Shown: positions 1 to 10,192 of the stretch, in pieces
Numbering within the stretch: the stretch's first letter is position 1
Layout of the letters: each line of letters begins with the position of its first letter
NCBI GenBank assembly: GCA_030267565.1
Contig: BRXU01000021.1
Location: 62,001 to 126,000, forward strand
DNA: 64,000 nt
DNA from: Pleodorina starrii
Lineage: Eukaryota > Chlorophyta > Chlorophyceae > Chlamydomonadales > Volvocaceae
Direction: 5' to 3'
Position numbers and translations under genes: made by a program
The notes under the pieces: generated by a model
Told to the model about the DNA's origin: nothing
Seen by the model: the letters and a program-made list of their open reading frames with translations, nothing else
Database searches by the model: none

Positions 1-3000
1 GAATGCGCATCTCCTTAGGAAGTTTCAGTTCAACCGCTGCAGTTCCCACCATGCGTACGACAGGGTACGGACCAACCCAGCGCGGAAGCAACTTACGTGG
101 ACCCCCAGACTGCAGGCGCAAGTTCTTCGCGTTCAGCATCACCAGCTGCTGAGGAAGGAAGGTCACGTCCCGCTTGCCTCGGTTGTAGTACACCGCAGCC
201 TTCTGTTGAGCAGCATCAATACAGGCTTTGGCGTCAGTCAGACGAGACACGAAGGATTTAGCAAAGTGCTTAGCCGCAGGTACCGGAATGTCCAACTCAC
301 GCCAAACAGGAAGCGCGGGATGCCAGCCGTAATTTAGGAAGAAAGGGCTTTTTCCCGTGGAACGATTCACGGCGTTATTCATAGCGAACTCAGCGGCAGA
401 CAGATACGTGTCCCACTCAGAAGGGTTGCGACCAGCATAGTTGCGCAACATCTCGCCCAGAACGCGATTCACACGCTCAGTTTGCCCGTCGGTTTGAGGG
501 TGATACGCCGTCGACAGATCGACGCGCATCTTCAGCGCAACCCCCAACGCGTCCCAAAACTTACTCGCGAATTGCGGTCCGCGGTCAGTTACCACGTTAA
601 CAGGGACGCCATGCAAACGCACGACGTTGTCGAAAAACAGCCGTGCAGCGCGCTCCGCAGTGCAGGAAGACGACGTCGGGGCCAGGTGCACCACCTTAGT
701 CAAGCGATCAACCATGACAAAGACCGCGTCGTATCCCCCCTCAGTTTTGGGCAGCGAAACAACAAAGTCCATGGAAACGCTCTCCCACGGCCTATGGGGA
801 ACAGGCAAAGGACTCAGTAAGCCCAGGGCCCTACCACCGGACTTGTTGTGCTGGCACTCGCGGCAGCTGAGAACGAAGTTCTCCACGTCCTTGGCCAACC
901 GCGGCCACCAGAACGTCCGACGGAGCTGCTCCAGCATGCGCGTGCGGCCAGGGTGACCTGCCAAGGGCCCTTCATGGAACGTTTTCAGTATGTCCCGACG
1001 GAGGGCGTCATCGTTAGGCACGACAATCTGTCGGTTGTCACCATCAAAGCGCAGCCACACACCATACTGAAAGCGCAGAGAAGCAGTACGCGCGGGTTTA
1101 GCGAACCACGCATCAGCAGAATAGGCTTGTCGGATACGATCGACCAGGCCGCGTGAAAGCGACCGCGCAACGGGACCCCCTTTTACCTGCGAGGGAAGGG
1201 CACCAGCTGCTGCCCGGCCCGTTTCCGCTAACTCGGTTGTGGCCGGGGCGACAGCTCGCACCGTTGAAGAGGGAGTCTTGGACCTTGTCGGAGCCCTGGA
1301 GACCGCACGCTCCTTCGCTTGTGCAGAGGCCGCGGCATCTGTGGGCTGCAAAGTAAGGTCAGCATCAGAGACGGGGTCAGAATCCCGTTGCGAAGCCTGT
1401 AGAGCAGCTCTGCGTGTGACTACAGCAGACAGATGTGGACCAGACCGAGCAGACAGATCAGACAGATCAGACAGATCCTGCGGCAGAACCAACGACAGGA
1501 TCGCAGCGTGCAGGGAGGGGTGACGACTCAGAGCGTCAGCCACATTCAGCGTACCAGCACAGTGCTCCCAGGTGTAGTTGAACCGCGCCATGAACTCCAT
1601 CCAGCGGGCTTGCCGGCGGTTCAGGGTCGGCACACCTTGCAGGAACGTGAGGGGCTTGTGGTCAGTCTTCACAACGAAGGCACGGCCTTCCAGATAACAC
1701 CGCCACTCACGCAACGCATGCACAACTGCCAGAAGTTCCTGTTCACCCGTCGTGTATTTGCGCTCCGCGTTGGAAAACTTCTTGCTCAGGAAGGCAACCG
1801 GGCGCCCTTCCTGGAGAAGCACCGCTCCCGACCCGTCTAGAGACGCATCAGACACGACCTCTATCCGGTACGGCAGGGAGTCATCAGGGAAACGCAACAC
1901 GATATCTTCGGCCACAGCGCACTTAATGGCCTCGAAAGCGGACTGACACGCCGGGGTCCAGGCATCAGGGGACGAGAATGCACTCTTCCGCGTCAGATTA
2001 GTCAGAGGCGCCGCTAAGATAGAGTAGCGGTTGATGAACTTGCGGAAGTAGTTAGTCAGGCCCAGAAACTTACGCAGCTCTTGCAGATTGGTAGGAGCCG
2101 GCCAGTCCCGCACCGCAGCAGTCTTGCGGGGGTCCATGCGGATGCCGTCGGCAGAGACGACGTGGCCCAGATACTCCACCTGCGGTTGGCACCAGTGGCA
2201 CTTGGACCGCTTGGCGTAGAGCTGTTCTCGTCGCAGAGTATCCAGAACAAGACGTAGGTGCCGCAGATGCTCCTCGCGCGTCTTGGAGTAGATCAGAACA
2301 TCATCCAGATAGCACACCACGAACTCATCGATGTACGGCCTGAAGATACGGTTCATGGCGGCTTGGAAAGTGGCGGGCGCGTTAACCAGCCCAAAGGACA
2401 GGACAGTGTATTCGTAATGACCGAAAGGCGTACGAAAGGCAGTCTTGGGGATATCCGACTCAGCAATGCGGATCTGGTTATAGCCCTGCTGCAGATCAAT
2501 AGAGCTAAAGTACTTCGCGCCGCGCAACTTATCAAGCAGATCGTCAACCCGCGGCAGAGGGTAGCGGTTCTTCACCGTCACAGAGTTCAGCCCCCTATAG
2601 TCAATGCACATCCGGAGCCCGCCATCCTTCTTCGCGACAAACAGGATCGGCGCGGAGTAGGGCGACGTGCTAGGACGGATCATACCTTTAGCCAGCAGGT
2701 CAGTCACCTGGCGTTTCACCTCGTCCAGCTCCAAGGGACTCAGACGGTACATGGGGCGCGACACAGGCGTTGCACCAGGAGCCAGAGGGATGGTATGGTC
2801 CACCGGACGCATTGGCGGTAGCCCAGGAATCTCCCTGAAGACGTCCTCATATTCCTTCAGCAGGGCTTGCAACTCGGGATCAGCAGCGTCAGACGAAGGG
2901 ATCGCGGAGTTCAAAACAAGCTTGGGACGCACCAGCAGAGCATGGGCACCACGCCGCAGAAGACGGGTTGCAGCACGACGGCCTATCAGTTCAGGGTCGT

Positions 3001-4027
3001 CGCGGCGACAGATCGCAGCAGCAGCAAAATTGACGCAGGGCGTTTCCCCCCCTTCCCGTCTAGGCCCCCGACTAGACAGCAGCGGTACCTTGCAGGTCAA
3101 AGCCCCCTTGCGCAGACACAAGCACTTAGCCCCGTAGTCGAGCACAGCGGCATGCTGAACTAGTGTGGAAGACCCAAGGATGTACGACGCCGCATCAGTC
3201 AGGTCAGGCAGTACGTACGGCTCAACAGAAAGCCGAAGGGGTCCCACAGCAAGTCGCAGAGAGACCTGCCCCGCAATGGCCTGCTTACCTCCGTCCGCGA
3301 GCGTCACGTGGGCCCAAGGCGAATCTCGGATAGACAAGCCCAGGCGTTGCACGGTAGACGCCGCGATGAAGTCGTGACTGGCGCCCGAGTCCACCAGAGC
3401 GGACAGCTTGAGGCCACCAGCGCCGACGGTGACGAGGGGCAGAGAGTCACCTGCGAGCGCCGCAGCGACTGGCATACGGAGGGATGAGATGTACGGCGGC
3501 GCGTCCGGCAAGGGTACAGAGGCAGACGGCGCGTCGTACCAGACATCGGCAGCGTACGGGATGCCAGGCAGTTCAACAGGGCTACCAGACAGATCAACCC
3601 CACTGAACAGGACAGTACCCTGAACAAAGCGGCGAACCCGACGCACACCTGACAGAAGCTGACCAGCCTTGGTGGCAACATGAGCAGGCAGAAGGACAAC
3701 GGCCGCAGTATCAGGACGACGGCGCGTGCGTGCACGATAGTGGGCAAGCTGACGCTGAAACTCATGCAAAGATGCAGGGGCAAACCAAACCGTGTGGCCG
3801 CCGAGATCGACAGAGGACAGGGGACGGGAGGCGGGCCTGTACAGATTACAGTCGTCTGTGAATCCGGCGCACACAGACTGCGCGTCGAAAGACAAACACC
3901 GCCCGATCACCTGCTCGATCCCAGCGAGCACGGAAGGCAAAACGGCACGAACCGCACGGAAGCGTCCGACAGACAGTTCGCTACCTAGCCCAGGAGACGG
4001 CCCCGAAGCGAGCCCCTGGGCAACCTC
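1..4027 (-). CDS. pol: Pol polyprotein of G1 (protease, RT, RNase H, integrase), partial
   Basis: The minus-strand frame appears open from the Gag stop at 4030-4028 to the window edge. Three widely spaced checks (near 3958, 2683 and 121) fall in the same frame, and no terminated minus-strand ORF exists in that frame. The protein parallels the complete Pol of G2. The RT region around 2683-2600 carries a [15 protein letters not shown] stretch, and the last residues in the window ([11 protein letters not shown]) lie just before the chromodomain in G2. The chromodomain itself should be off the left edge. No ATG is evident at the start. Pol follows Gag in the same frame after one TAG codon, so it is probably made as a Gag-Pol fusion. 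I did not check every codon for stops. Confidence 0.82.
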
Positions 4028-5560
4028 CTAAGCGGAGGCCTTGCCCTTGCCCTTGTGACCCTTGCCACCCTTGGGGCCCTTCCCGCCCTTGCCTCCCTTG
4101 CCTCCCTTGCCGTGATCCGGGCCCTTCCCGCCCGGACCCTTGCCCTTGCCGTTGCGGCCCTTGCGCTTCTTGTTAAGTGGGCACTCGGCCCAGTAGTGGT
4201 CGTCCTGACCACAGCCAAAACAAGCGCCGCCCTTCACGCGCTCGCGGTACTCGTCCAGGGTAAGTCGCTTCCCAGGCGGGCCGACGTTGTCCATGACGAA
4301 CGAAGCGGGGTCCACCCCGGCCGCCGCCGCAGCCGCAGCCGCGGGCGCCCCAGACTGGCGCTTTGCCGGCGGGGCATCCTCGCCGTCCGACATGTCGACG
4401 TCCTGGACAGAGAGGGCATGGGCGCGAAGGGAGGAGCGTGCGCGTTTCGCCGCAGCGATACGCCGTTCTTCAGCAAGAGTGTGGGTAAAGAGGGCAGAGT
4501 AGGACTCAAAAGGCTGACTGTTACGGTCGGCAGCGCACACGCCAGCGAGGGTCTCAGAAAGGCCACTCTGAAACCAAAAGATACGCTCGCGCTCGGACAT
4601 GTCAGGGATGTCAGTAAGCAGCGACTCAAAACGGCTTTGGTATGCAGAGACAGTATCAAACATGCGCATGGCGTAGCGGCCGTCCTTCAGCTTCTGACGA
4701 GCCTCAGTCTCACGGGAGGTAATCTGTGGCGCGAACCGAACCTCAAGGGCAGACAGGAGCTCGGCAGACGTAAACGTACGACGGTGCGAAGACCACTCAT
4801 CGAACCAGTCCTTAGCCCGACCCTTGAGGGCGTTAGCAAGGAACAAGCAGCGCGCGTTGTCGTTGGGGCCCCAGCTGACGCAGTCGAACAACTTTTCGGA
4901 GTCCCGAATGAAGGCCCGAACCCGACTAGGCACCCGCTTCGAGTCAGACTTCTCCTCGATATCTAACGACGGGGTTGGGACGTTCACGCGAATTACCTCA
5001 TCCCGCGCGACAGAGTGCGGAACAGACACGGTGGCACCAGAACCAACCTTAGGGGGTGCGGCGTCAGAACCGCCCGCGCCGGGGCCAGTGCCCGACGAGT
5101 TGCCGGCGCCAGAGCCGGGGGCCTCCGCAGCGTTGCCGGTAGCCGCCGCCGCCGCCGTCGCGCCGGTGGGCGTCTGGACCGCACCGGCGGCGCCCATGGC
5201 TACAGGGTGCGCATGGTCAGAGGGAGGGGCGGAAGGAGCGGCGGGCGGGGGCGGGTTAATCTCCCCAGACGGAGGGAATTGCGGAGGTGGAGCATCGCGA
5301 AAGGGGTTATAGTCCGCATAGCGCTGAGCGTACCAAGGAGCAGGAGGGAGATGAACCCTCGTAAAATCAATGACCCTAGCCCTAGCGCGCGCGGCAGCAG
5401 CATCCGCCGGAGTCTGATCCCAACGCGACACACGAGTACGCGGAAGACGCAGAGGTTCTTGGTCCGGATAGAGAGCCGCGTGGAGGCGCAGCAGTTCGCG
5501 CTCAGCCTCGCGACGCCAACGGACAAGGTCATCCGCATTACGAACAGAATTCGCAGACAT
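4028..5560 (-). CDS. gag: Gag of G1
   Basis: A 510-residue Gag if translation starts at the ATG at 5560; the frame is open a little further, to 5593, but only through a TTG. The order is a variable Pro/Ala/Gly-rich N-terminal region, the conserved retrotransposon Gag capsid region (RCLFLANALKGRAKDWFDEW type sequence around residues 240-340), a CCHC zinc knuckle near residues 450-463 (C-x2-C-x4-H-x4-C) and a Gly/Lys-rich basic tail. It packages RNA in cytoplasmic particles in this family. The reading frame is intact. It ends in TAG, and the next codons continue in the same frame into pol. The short spliced ORF at 5594-5856 ends 34 bases before the Gag ATG, so ribosomes must bypass or reinitiate after it. 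Confidence 0.9.
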   Translation of the reverse strand: MSANSVRNADDLVRWRREAERELLRLHAALYPDQEPLRLPRTRVSRWDQTPADAAAARARARVIDFTRVHLPPAPWYAQRYADYNPFRDAPPPQFPPSGEINPPPPAAPSAPPSDHAHPVAMGAAGAVQTPTGATAAAAATGNAAEAPGSGAGNSSGTGPGAGGSDAAPPKVGSGATVSVPHSVARDEVIRVNVPTPSLDIEEKSDSKRVPSRVRAFIRDSEKLFDCVSWGPNDNARCLFLANALKGRAKDWFDEWSSHRRTFTSAELLSALEVRFAPQITSRETEARQKLKDGRYAMRMFDTVSAYQSRFESLLTDIPDMSERERIFWFQSGLSETLAGVCAADRNSQPFESYSALFTHTLAEERRIAAAKRARSSLRAHALSVQDVDMSDGEDAPPAKRQSGAPAAAAAAAAGVDPASFVMDNVGPPGKRLTLDEYRERVKGGACFGCGQDDHYWAECPLNKKRKGRNGKGKGPGGKGPDHGKGGKGGKGGKGPKGGKGHKGKGKASA

Positions 5561-5593
5561 TGTCACAGACTGACAGTAAACAGGGAACGACAA

Positions 5594-5856
5594 TCAGAAA
5601 GCCGAAAGCCTACCAGAGCCGCAGGCGCACGCCCGATTGCAGATCGGACACGGGGTGACGGCAGCGGTCTCCTCCCCGGACGTCACTGTAAGAACAGAAA
5701 ATGTTGAGGCACACAAGCCAGACAGGCAGGGCAGCAAAGCAGCAAACGAGCCAGAAGCGACAGCAGCAAGCAGCAATCAGCAATCAGCAAGGAAAGTTAC
5801 AGCGTACCGTCCGGGAGGAAGCGCGCCAGGTCGTCCAGGTTGATGTTATCAGACAT
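5594..5856 (-). CDS. Spliced small leader ORF upstream of G1 gag
   Basis: The ATG at 5856 opens a short exon, 5856-5808, encoding MSDNINLDDLARFLPD. A donor (GTACGC, from 5807) and an acceptor (TTCTTACAG, ending at 5686) bound a 122-base intron in phase 1. Exon 2 (5685-5594) continues VTSGEETAAVTPCPIC... with a Cys-rich end (CPICNRACACG) and stops at TGA. The product would be about 47 residues. Without splicing the ORF is 19 codons. G2 and G3 have the same layout with an unrelated peptide. It could be a regulatory upstream ORF or a small accessory protein; expression is inferred, not shown. Confidence 0.5.
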
Positions 5857-5910
5857 CAGAGAGGCAGCGGAAGCAGACGAGGAAATGAAGACAGGTGAGA
5901 GGCCAAGAAA

Positions 5911-5925
5911 GCCGTCTCGATACCA
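5911..5925 (-). other. Primer-binding site of G1
   Basis: Two bases inside the 5' LTR, the minus strand reads TGGTATCGAGACGGC. It begins with TGG, the complement of a tRNA 3' CCA end, in the expected place. The same TGGTATCGAGAC core occurs in G2, G3 and the miniature element at 57686. I cannot name the tRNA; it differs from the plant initiator-Met site TGGTATCAGAGC after eight bases. Confidence 0.75.
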
Positions 5926-5977
5926 ATTGTTGTGTAATGATAAGAGCTAAGATAGTCCACTGCTGTGGTGGCAGTGA

Positions 5978-6938
5978 CAAGGGGTTGGTGTCGGCTTCCT
6001 TGAAGCCGGAAAAAGGGCGGGGCCCCACTAAATCCGTACGGGTTAAGTTGAGTGCTAGGGTGTCGACATTCCTGCTGATAGACAGCCAGAGCTTTATATC
6101 TGAAATGCCTTCGGCTTCAGCAATCCGACCCATGTTTAGCATCGCGCGCCGTCTCGGCACTGTGCAACTCTTCCGGCCAGCGCATTGGCTGAAGTTACTT
6201 GACAGTAGACATGGAGTGTATCATTTACACATCACGCAGGCTGACTTGCCAATAGAAGGACAGCGGAACTGTTTGCGAGGGTAGCGACGACGTGCAGTTG
6301 CCGACGAGAGTGCACAGGCATCGCTACTGAGGTATTCGCCGTAGAGGAGGCTTGACTGCTATAACATTAGGACAGGGCATGTAGAAGTCCATCCCCTAGG
6401 TTGCCGACTGGACTTGTTGGGCGGCCCGCAGAAGACCGCTGCATAGGGCTGCATCGTGCGTGCATCGGCGGCTTGGCGTCCAACAACCAGCAGTTTGCCC
6501 CTCATGGTTTGCTCCTTGCAACCTTTGTAATAGCAATATGCGTCAAGACGATCGGACCGGCTAGCAGAGCTGCTGTGGTGTGGTCGCGGGAAGAATGTTC
6601 GCATAGTTTGTTTCCGAAACGAAGATTCATTTCACGCCGTCATGTCAGAATTCCACCTTAAGGAACGATGACTCTTCTGGAATTAATTATAGGCCGAGAG
6701 GTGATGGTTTGACCTCGGCCTCGGTCCATGGAGACTGCCAAACTGGTTTGTACTCATGCGATGTTGGGTTCCAATAATAAATTTACCGTGCAATAAAGAA
6801 TGTAATCTTTTACTTATGCAGCCTTTCCGTTGGCCGAAAGTCTGCACTTGTCCAATTACTTCCCAGAACCCACGGACATGGGCAATCCTACAGGGCGGGG
6901 CCCCCCTGGGCGCTTCGCGCTGGGGCCCCGCCCAAAAA
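5978..6938 (+). mobile_element. Non-autonomous derivative of the 11.4-kb recombinase/helicase element
   Basis: From CAAGGGGTTGG at 5978 to about 6868 this matches 28098-29205 nearly base for base, lacking one unit of a short internal repeat. From about 6872 to 6938 it matches 39430-39527, including the GC hairpin and the final CCCAAAAA. It therefore has both ends of the large element and lacks roughly 10 kb of middle. The break lies in short CCCAGAACCCA-type homology. It encodes nothing recognisable and presumably depended on proteins of the large element. No target duplication is visible at the ends. Confidence 0.85.
6893..6933. repeat. Terminal GC-rich hairpin
   Basis: An imperfect inverted repeat with outer arms GGGCGGGGCCCC and GGGGCCCCGCCC around a GCGCTTCGCGC core, five bases before the element end. 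The identical sequence is at 39482-39522 at the end of the full-length element. Confidence 0.85.
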
Positions 6939-7361
6939 CCGCCGATTGAGAGATATGATTAGCCTTAAGTATCCACGAGTCTCGTGGAGCGTGTGCAGAT
7001 CACGCTTGTAGTACATCCGTCGTAGAATCTCCATAGGAGAGTATACTCTCAACCGGACTCAGACCGAGAAGTGAAGTGCAGCCCAGAGTGAGTATCGGAC
7101 AGACTCCCGATACGGCTCAGCACTACCAGAGACCAGATGTCTCGACCGCCGTCAGAGTACGTCGGCCCCAAGGATACGCCCAGACAGCATAACCTTTACA
7201 GATATATGCATACAGATATTATGCATATTCAGATTATTATTCGCATGCACAGATGCATCACTCAGACCTGCCGACAGTTATTAGCAGTTAGTTAAGACAG
7301 TTACTTATTCGAATGCAGACAGTTATTAACAGCGCAGCGTATCAGAATACGTGACACAACA

Positions 7362-7860
7362 CACGTCCTCCAATTCGCTCAGACCTTTCTCGCTGAGCGA
7401 CAAGTAGCAGTGGACCTCCGTGATCACGCCGAGAGCCGCCTTGACGACCTACCGGCGCCTTCTCCAGTGCAGCAGCCGCGAGGTTCACGCGGTGTGCCAT
7501 GCAGTGGACTGATGCTGAAGGAGAATGCTGCGACACCGCTGATCTGTTTGCCACACCCGTGTGGATGCCGGTCATCACGCTCGCCCCGTCGGTGCTGCAC
7601 GCCACCAGCTTACGCGCCAGGTTCTCCTCGCCGAGCCCGGCCGGCGCGCGTGTCCAGCACCAGCTGGGCAGAGCTGGGTGATGCTGTCAGCGTCTGGATG
7701 GTGTGCCCCGCCCGCAGGTATGCCAGCTGCCTGTCCCGGCATGTGTACGTCCATGACGTACACGTGCCGGGATAGGTGAGACTTCTTGTCGATCCCAACT
7801 AACGCACTTGTCCATGCTGATCGCCACGAAGCACGCGCCCTGCACCTATCATGTCTAACC
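7362..7860 (-). pseudogene. hAT-type transposase remnant
   Basis: On the minus strand, conceptual fragments around 7605-7440 read STDGASVMTG, then HCMAHRVNLAAAALEK after a frame change. This pattern (DGA..M.G...GV, then HC.AHR.NLA) is typical of the DUF4371/hAT-like transposase core. A second fragment at about 7860-7610 may be its upstream part. The frame changes several times and no start or terminal repeats are visible, so it is a dead fragment. It is truncated on the left by the G1 LTR at 7361. Confidence 0.55.
7734..7772. repeat. 39-bp near-perfect palindrome
   Basis: Arms of 18 bases (tcccggcatgtgtacgtc at 7734-7751 and its reverse complement at 7755-7772) pair with one mismatch around a 3-base CAT loop. 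It lies inside the hAT-like remnant. Confidence 0.9.
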
Positions 7861-8020
7861 CAGCTAGTGGCGGCTGGTAAAGCAAATCTGTCTGGTCTGG
7901 ATATGACACTACCGGCGTTACGGTTTAGGTTCTGGGTTTGATTCCTGGGAAGATCCCTGAGATTGCCGGGAGCGGCGACGGAGATTATGGCTAGCTGCTG
8001 AGGTGTAGAGTTGGGCCCCA

Positions 8021-8520
8021 CCGTACAACGGACCACCGGACCGCTCAAAACACACAGTATTTGTGATCGAGATAGGATACACAGGGGACCTCCGACATGA
8101 TGAAAAGAATGAGCAAAAAGCAAAACAGCACGCGAAGCTAGCCCGCAGGCTCAAGGCCAACGGCTGGAAAGTGTGGTATACACCGAAGGAAGCCATCACA
8201 CTTGGATTCGGTGGGACGATCCGCAATGACCTAAAGCCCCTTATCACCGAGCTCGGCGTGCCACCAGACACTGCCACACAATGCTGCGCGCGCCTTCATG
8301 ACCTCGCAATCAAGTACCTGAATAACATAGTCCTACGGCGACGCTCCCTCGAGGGACCCACATGCTACACGTCCAATCGTCAAGGGGTAGGGTAAGGTTG
8401 TTTTTTGTGGAGCTCCCCTGGTGGTGGCGGCGTACAGGCTCCTAGTCGAGCCTCATCGCACCCGCCCCCATAAACCACGCCAGGGTTTTGGCCCGGCGTA
8501 ATATTATTATTATTATTATT
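8021..8520 (+). mobile_element. 5'-truncated LINE copy (restriction-like endonuclease end plus 3' tail)
   Basis: The insert is flanked by the 14-bp direct repeat AGAGTTGGGCCCCA at 8007-8020 and 8521-8534. It starts inside the coding region: APPYNGPPDRSKHTVFVIEIGYTGD and the rest to about 8395 align with the last 120 residues of the LINE at 43011-48981. The 3' part ends in an (ATT)n tail, as in the larger copy. It is a dead-on-arrival fragment of a related but not identical family member. Confidence 0.85.
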
Positions 8521-8534
8521 AGAGTTGGGCCCCA

Positions 8535-8870
8535 GTTGATTGAGCAAATGACACGTTTGATTGGTCGTGATCGCTGAACCCTCTGTCTCTACGGATGCCG
8601 GGTGAACGGATGAGGTGGGGTCCTAGTTGGCAGGACCAACCGCCTTGCTTGGACTCTCAGTTCGTATGGCGTTGCACAGTGTGACGGTGGTGGATGGTGC
8701 TCGCTCGAACAATCTCGTGGCTGTTAAAACAATAGGAGGGCGGTGCCCTCACCCTAGAATGGGCCCACACTGTAACATAAGATAAAGCAAATGCCGGAGT
8801 CCCGGCGACAGGCCCCCGTCCCCTTAAACCAAACCACGCCAGAGCCAGAGCCAGGGCCAGAGCCAGAGGT
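8535..8870 (+). other. Probable 3' UTR of another non-LTR element
   Basis: Non-coding. It ends in ccaaaccacgccagagccagag just before an (AAT)n tract, like the accacgccaggg...(ATT)n end of the neighbouring LINE fragment, and resembles RandI/L1-type algal 3' UTRs. The 500-bp LINE fragment at 8021-8520 is inserted into it. Confidence 0.4.
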
Positions 8871-8871
8871 A

Positions 8872-8928
<57 letters not shown>

Positions 8929-8938
8929 TATAATAATA

Positions 8939-9015
<77 letters not shown>

Positions 9016-9051
9016 TATTATTATAATTATATAATTATTATAATTATTATA

Positions 9052-9084
<33 letters not shown>

Positions 9085-9085
9085 T
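8871..9085. repeat. (AAT)n/(ATT)n microsatellite
   Basis: About 215 bases of nearly pure AAT, switching to ATT after about 9014. It probably began as the 3' tail of the non-LTR element before it. The poly-Asn reading frame through it is an artefact. Confidence 0.95.
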
Positions 9086-9164
9086 TAAATAAATTAAAAC
9101 CAAATATAATAAAAAATAATAATAAAGATAATAATAATAAAGATAATAAATATAATAATAATAA

Positions 9165-9232
9165 ACCCTAAAAAATAATTAAATTAAAACCCTAAAACCT
9201 AAAACCCTAAAACCCTAAAACCCTAATTAAAC
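9165..9232. repeat. Interstitial telomere-like tract (CCCTAAAA)n
   Basis: About five imperfect CCCTAAAA units, i.e. TTTTAGGG on the other strand, the Chlamydomonas-type telomere repeat. The tract is embedded in AT-rich DNA that runs to about 9275. Confidence 0.75.
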
Positions 9233-9275
9233 TAATTATTAATTATAATTATAATAATAATTATAATTATAACCT

Positions 9276-9929
9276 TTATCTTGTCTGACAGCACGGCGTC
9301 CAGTGCCTCCGTGAGCTACCATCCCGAGGTGCTGCTCCAGTGCGAGCTGATATGGAAGTGGTGGACCCCCATCACCTCGAAAGGAAAGGAACGTTTACTC
9401 TGGACCGTAAGTCATAGCGTGTGTTAAGGGAGCAGACTGATGCCTCTTCGGCGGGTACAGCCCACTACCGCGGTGACCGCCTTTTTGACTAAGAAGGGTT
9501 GCTTCTCCCAACCACTCCGTGTCTGGGCTCCGTCTCACTCAGATTATATCTGGGTACCCGCGCGCATCCTTCCCAGATATGCCACACACATCATTGTTGA
9601 ACATTCAACCGTGATGAGTTCTATCAGTGCAGGGGACAGTGACACGACAGAAGAGCCATGCGATCACCTGCTGTTCGTTCCCACACCACAGCCCCTATCG
9701 GTCACCCAGCCCTCTGTAAAGGCCGGGATCGAACTCGACCTCTTCAGTGCCCTAACTGTCAGGCACTTCCTAGGGGATCAAAATGCTGGCATCACATCCT
9801 CAGATGCTGTCTAATCCAGCGAGCAATGGCCGTCCCCGCCGTGTGAGCATTGGAACAGGCATATGAGCTGCTGCGTCTCCACAGCATACTCGACCGCGTA
9901 TCCTGTTTTAAGGGTGTGATAGCGGCTTT
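9276..9929 (+). other. No confident gene
   Basis: An open frame at 9440-9814 (about 124 codons) has no recognisable motif. A stretch near 9300-9400 reads DMEVVDPHHLERKGTFTLDR before a GTAAGT, which looks like an exon or a retroelement fragment, but I cannot identify it. Confidence 0.3.
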
Positions 9930-10192
9930 GATTCTGGTAAGTACAACCACCACGAACGCACGAAACCACATACCCTAACCACAAACTGGAGCTGCTCGCT
10001 GTCGTGCACGCAGTGCGTAATTTTAGATGCTACCGGTCACTTCACGCTGTGCAAGCACCACGGCACCCTGCAGCGCTTCTTCACTCAGAAAGACAAACCG
10101 AGGTTCGTTTGGTAGCCACTCATTACGGTTGATGGGGTCCCGATGCTGATGTTGATGGATGTAACGATCATGTTGATAGATGTGGGGGTTAC
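9930..10192 (+). pseudogene. Decayed Ty3/gypsy RNase H fragment (A copy)
   Basis: The conceptual fragment [20 protein letters not shown] around 9985-10045 matches the connection part of gypsy RNase H, followed by sequence shared with 54310-54580. Frames are disrupted. It is not part of G2; it belongs to the duplicated segment into which G2 later inserted (target GTTAC at 10188-10192). Confidence 0.55.

Larger units (their letters stand above)
1..7361 (-). mobile_element. Ty3/gypsy chromovirus G1, partial (runs off left edge)
   Basis: An LTR retrotransposon lies on the minus strand in the order 5' LTR (5928-7361), primer-binding site (5911-5925), spliced leader ORF, gag, pol. The 3' end of pol and the 3' LTR lie beyond position 1. 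It is related to G2/G3 but clearly diverged: Gag is alignable, the LTR is different. Its LTR holds a nested 961-bp element (5978-6938), so the original LTR was about 473 bp. The terminal inverted heptamer TGTTGTG/CACAACA at 5928 and 7361 sets the LTR limits. The target duplication cannot be tested because the left end is missing. Confidence 0.9.
5928..7361 (-). repeat. 5' LTR of G1, interrupted by a nested element
   Basis: Bounded by TGTTGTG at 5928 and CACAACA at 7361 (read on the + strand). The LTR sequence flanking the insert (ggcagtga at the left, ccgccgattg at the right) aligns with an unbroken stretch of the G2 LTR (ggcagtcagaactgccgatt). This shows that 5978-6938 is inserted DNA. The rest, 6939-7361, has many CAGACAGTTA-like repeats resembling the G2/G3 LTR end. 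Confidence 0.8.

Noticed and set aside
2258..2821. Plus-strand frames opposite pol (also 12876-13982 and minus 22115-23221)
   Set aside because: They are antisense shadows of RT coding sequence; the three share sequence only because the pol genes do.
8791..9171. 126-codon poly-Asn ORF
   Set aside because: Translation of an AAT microsatellite.
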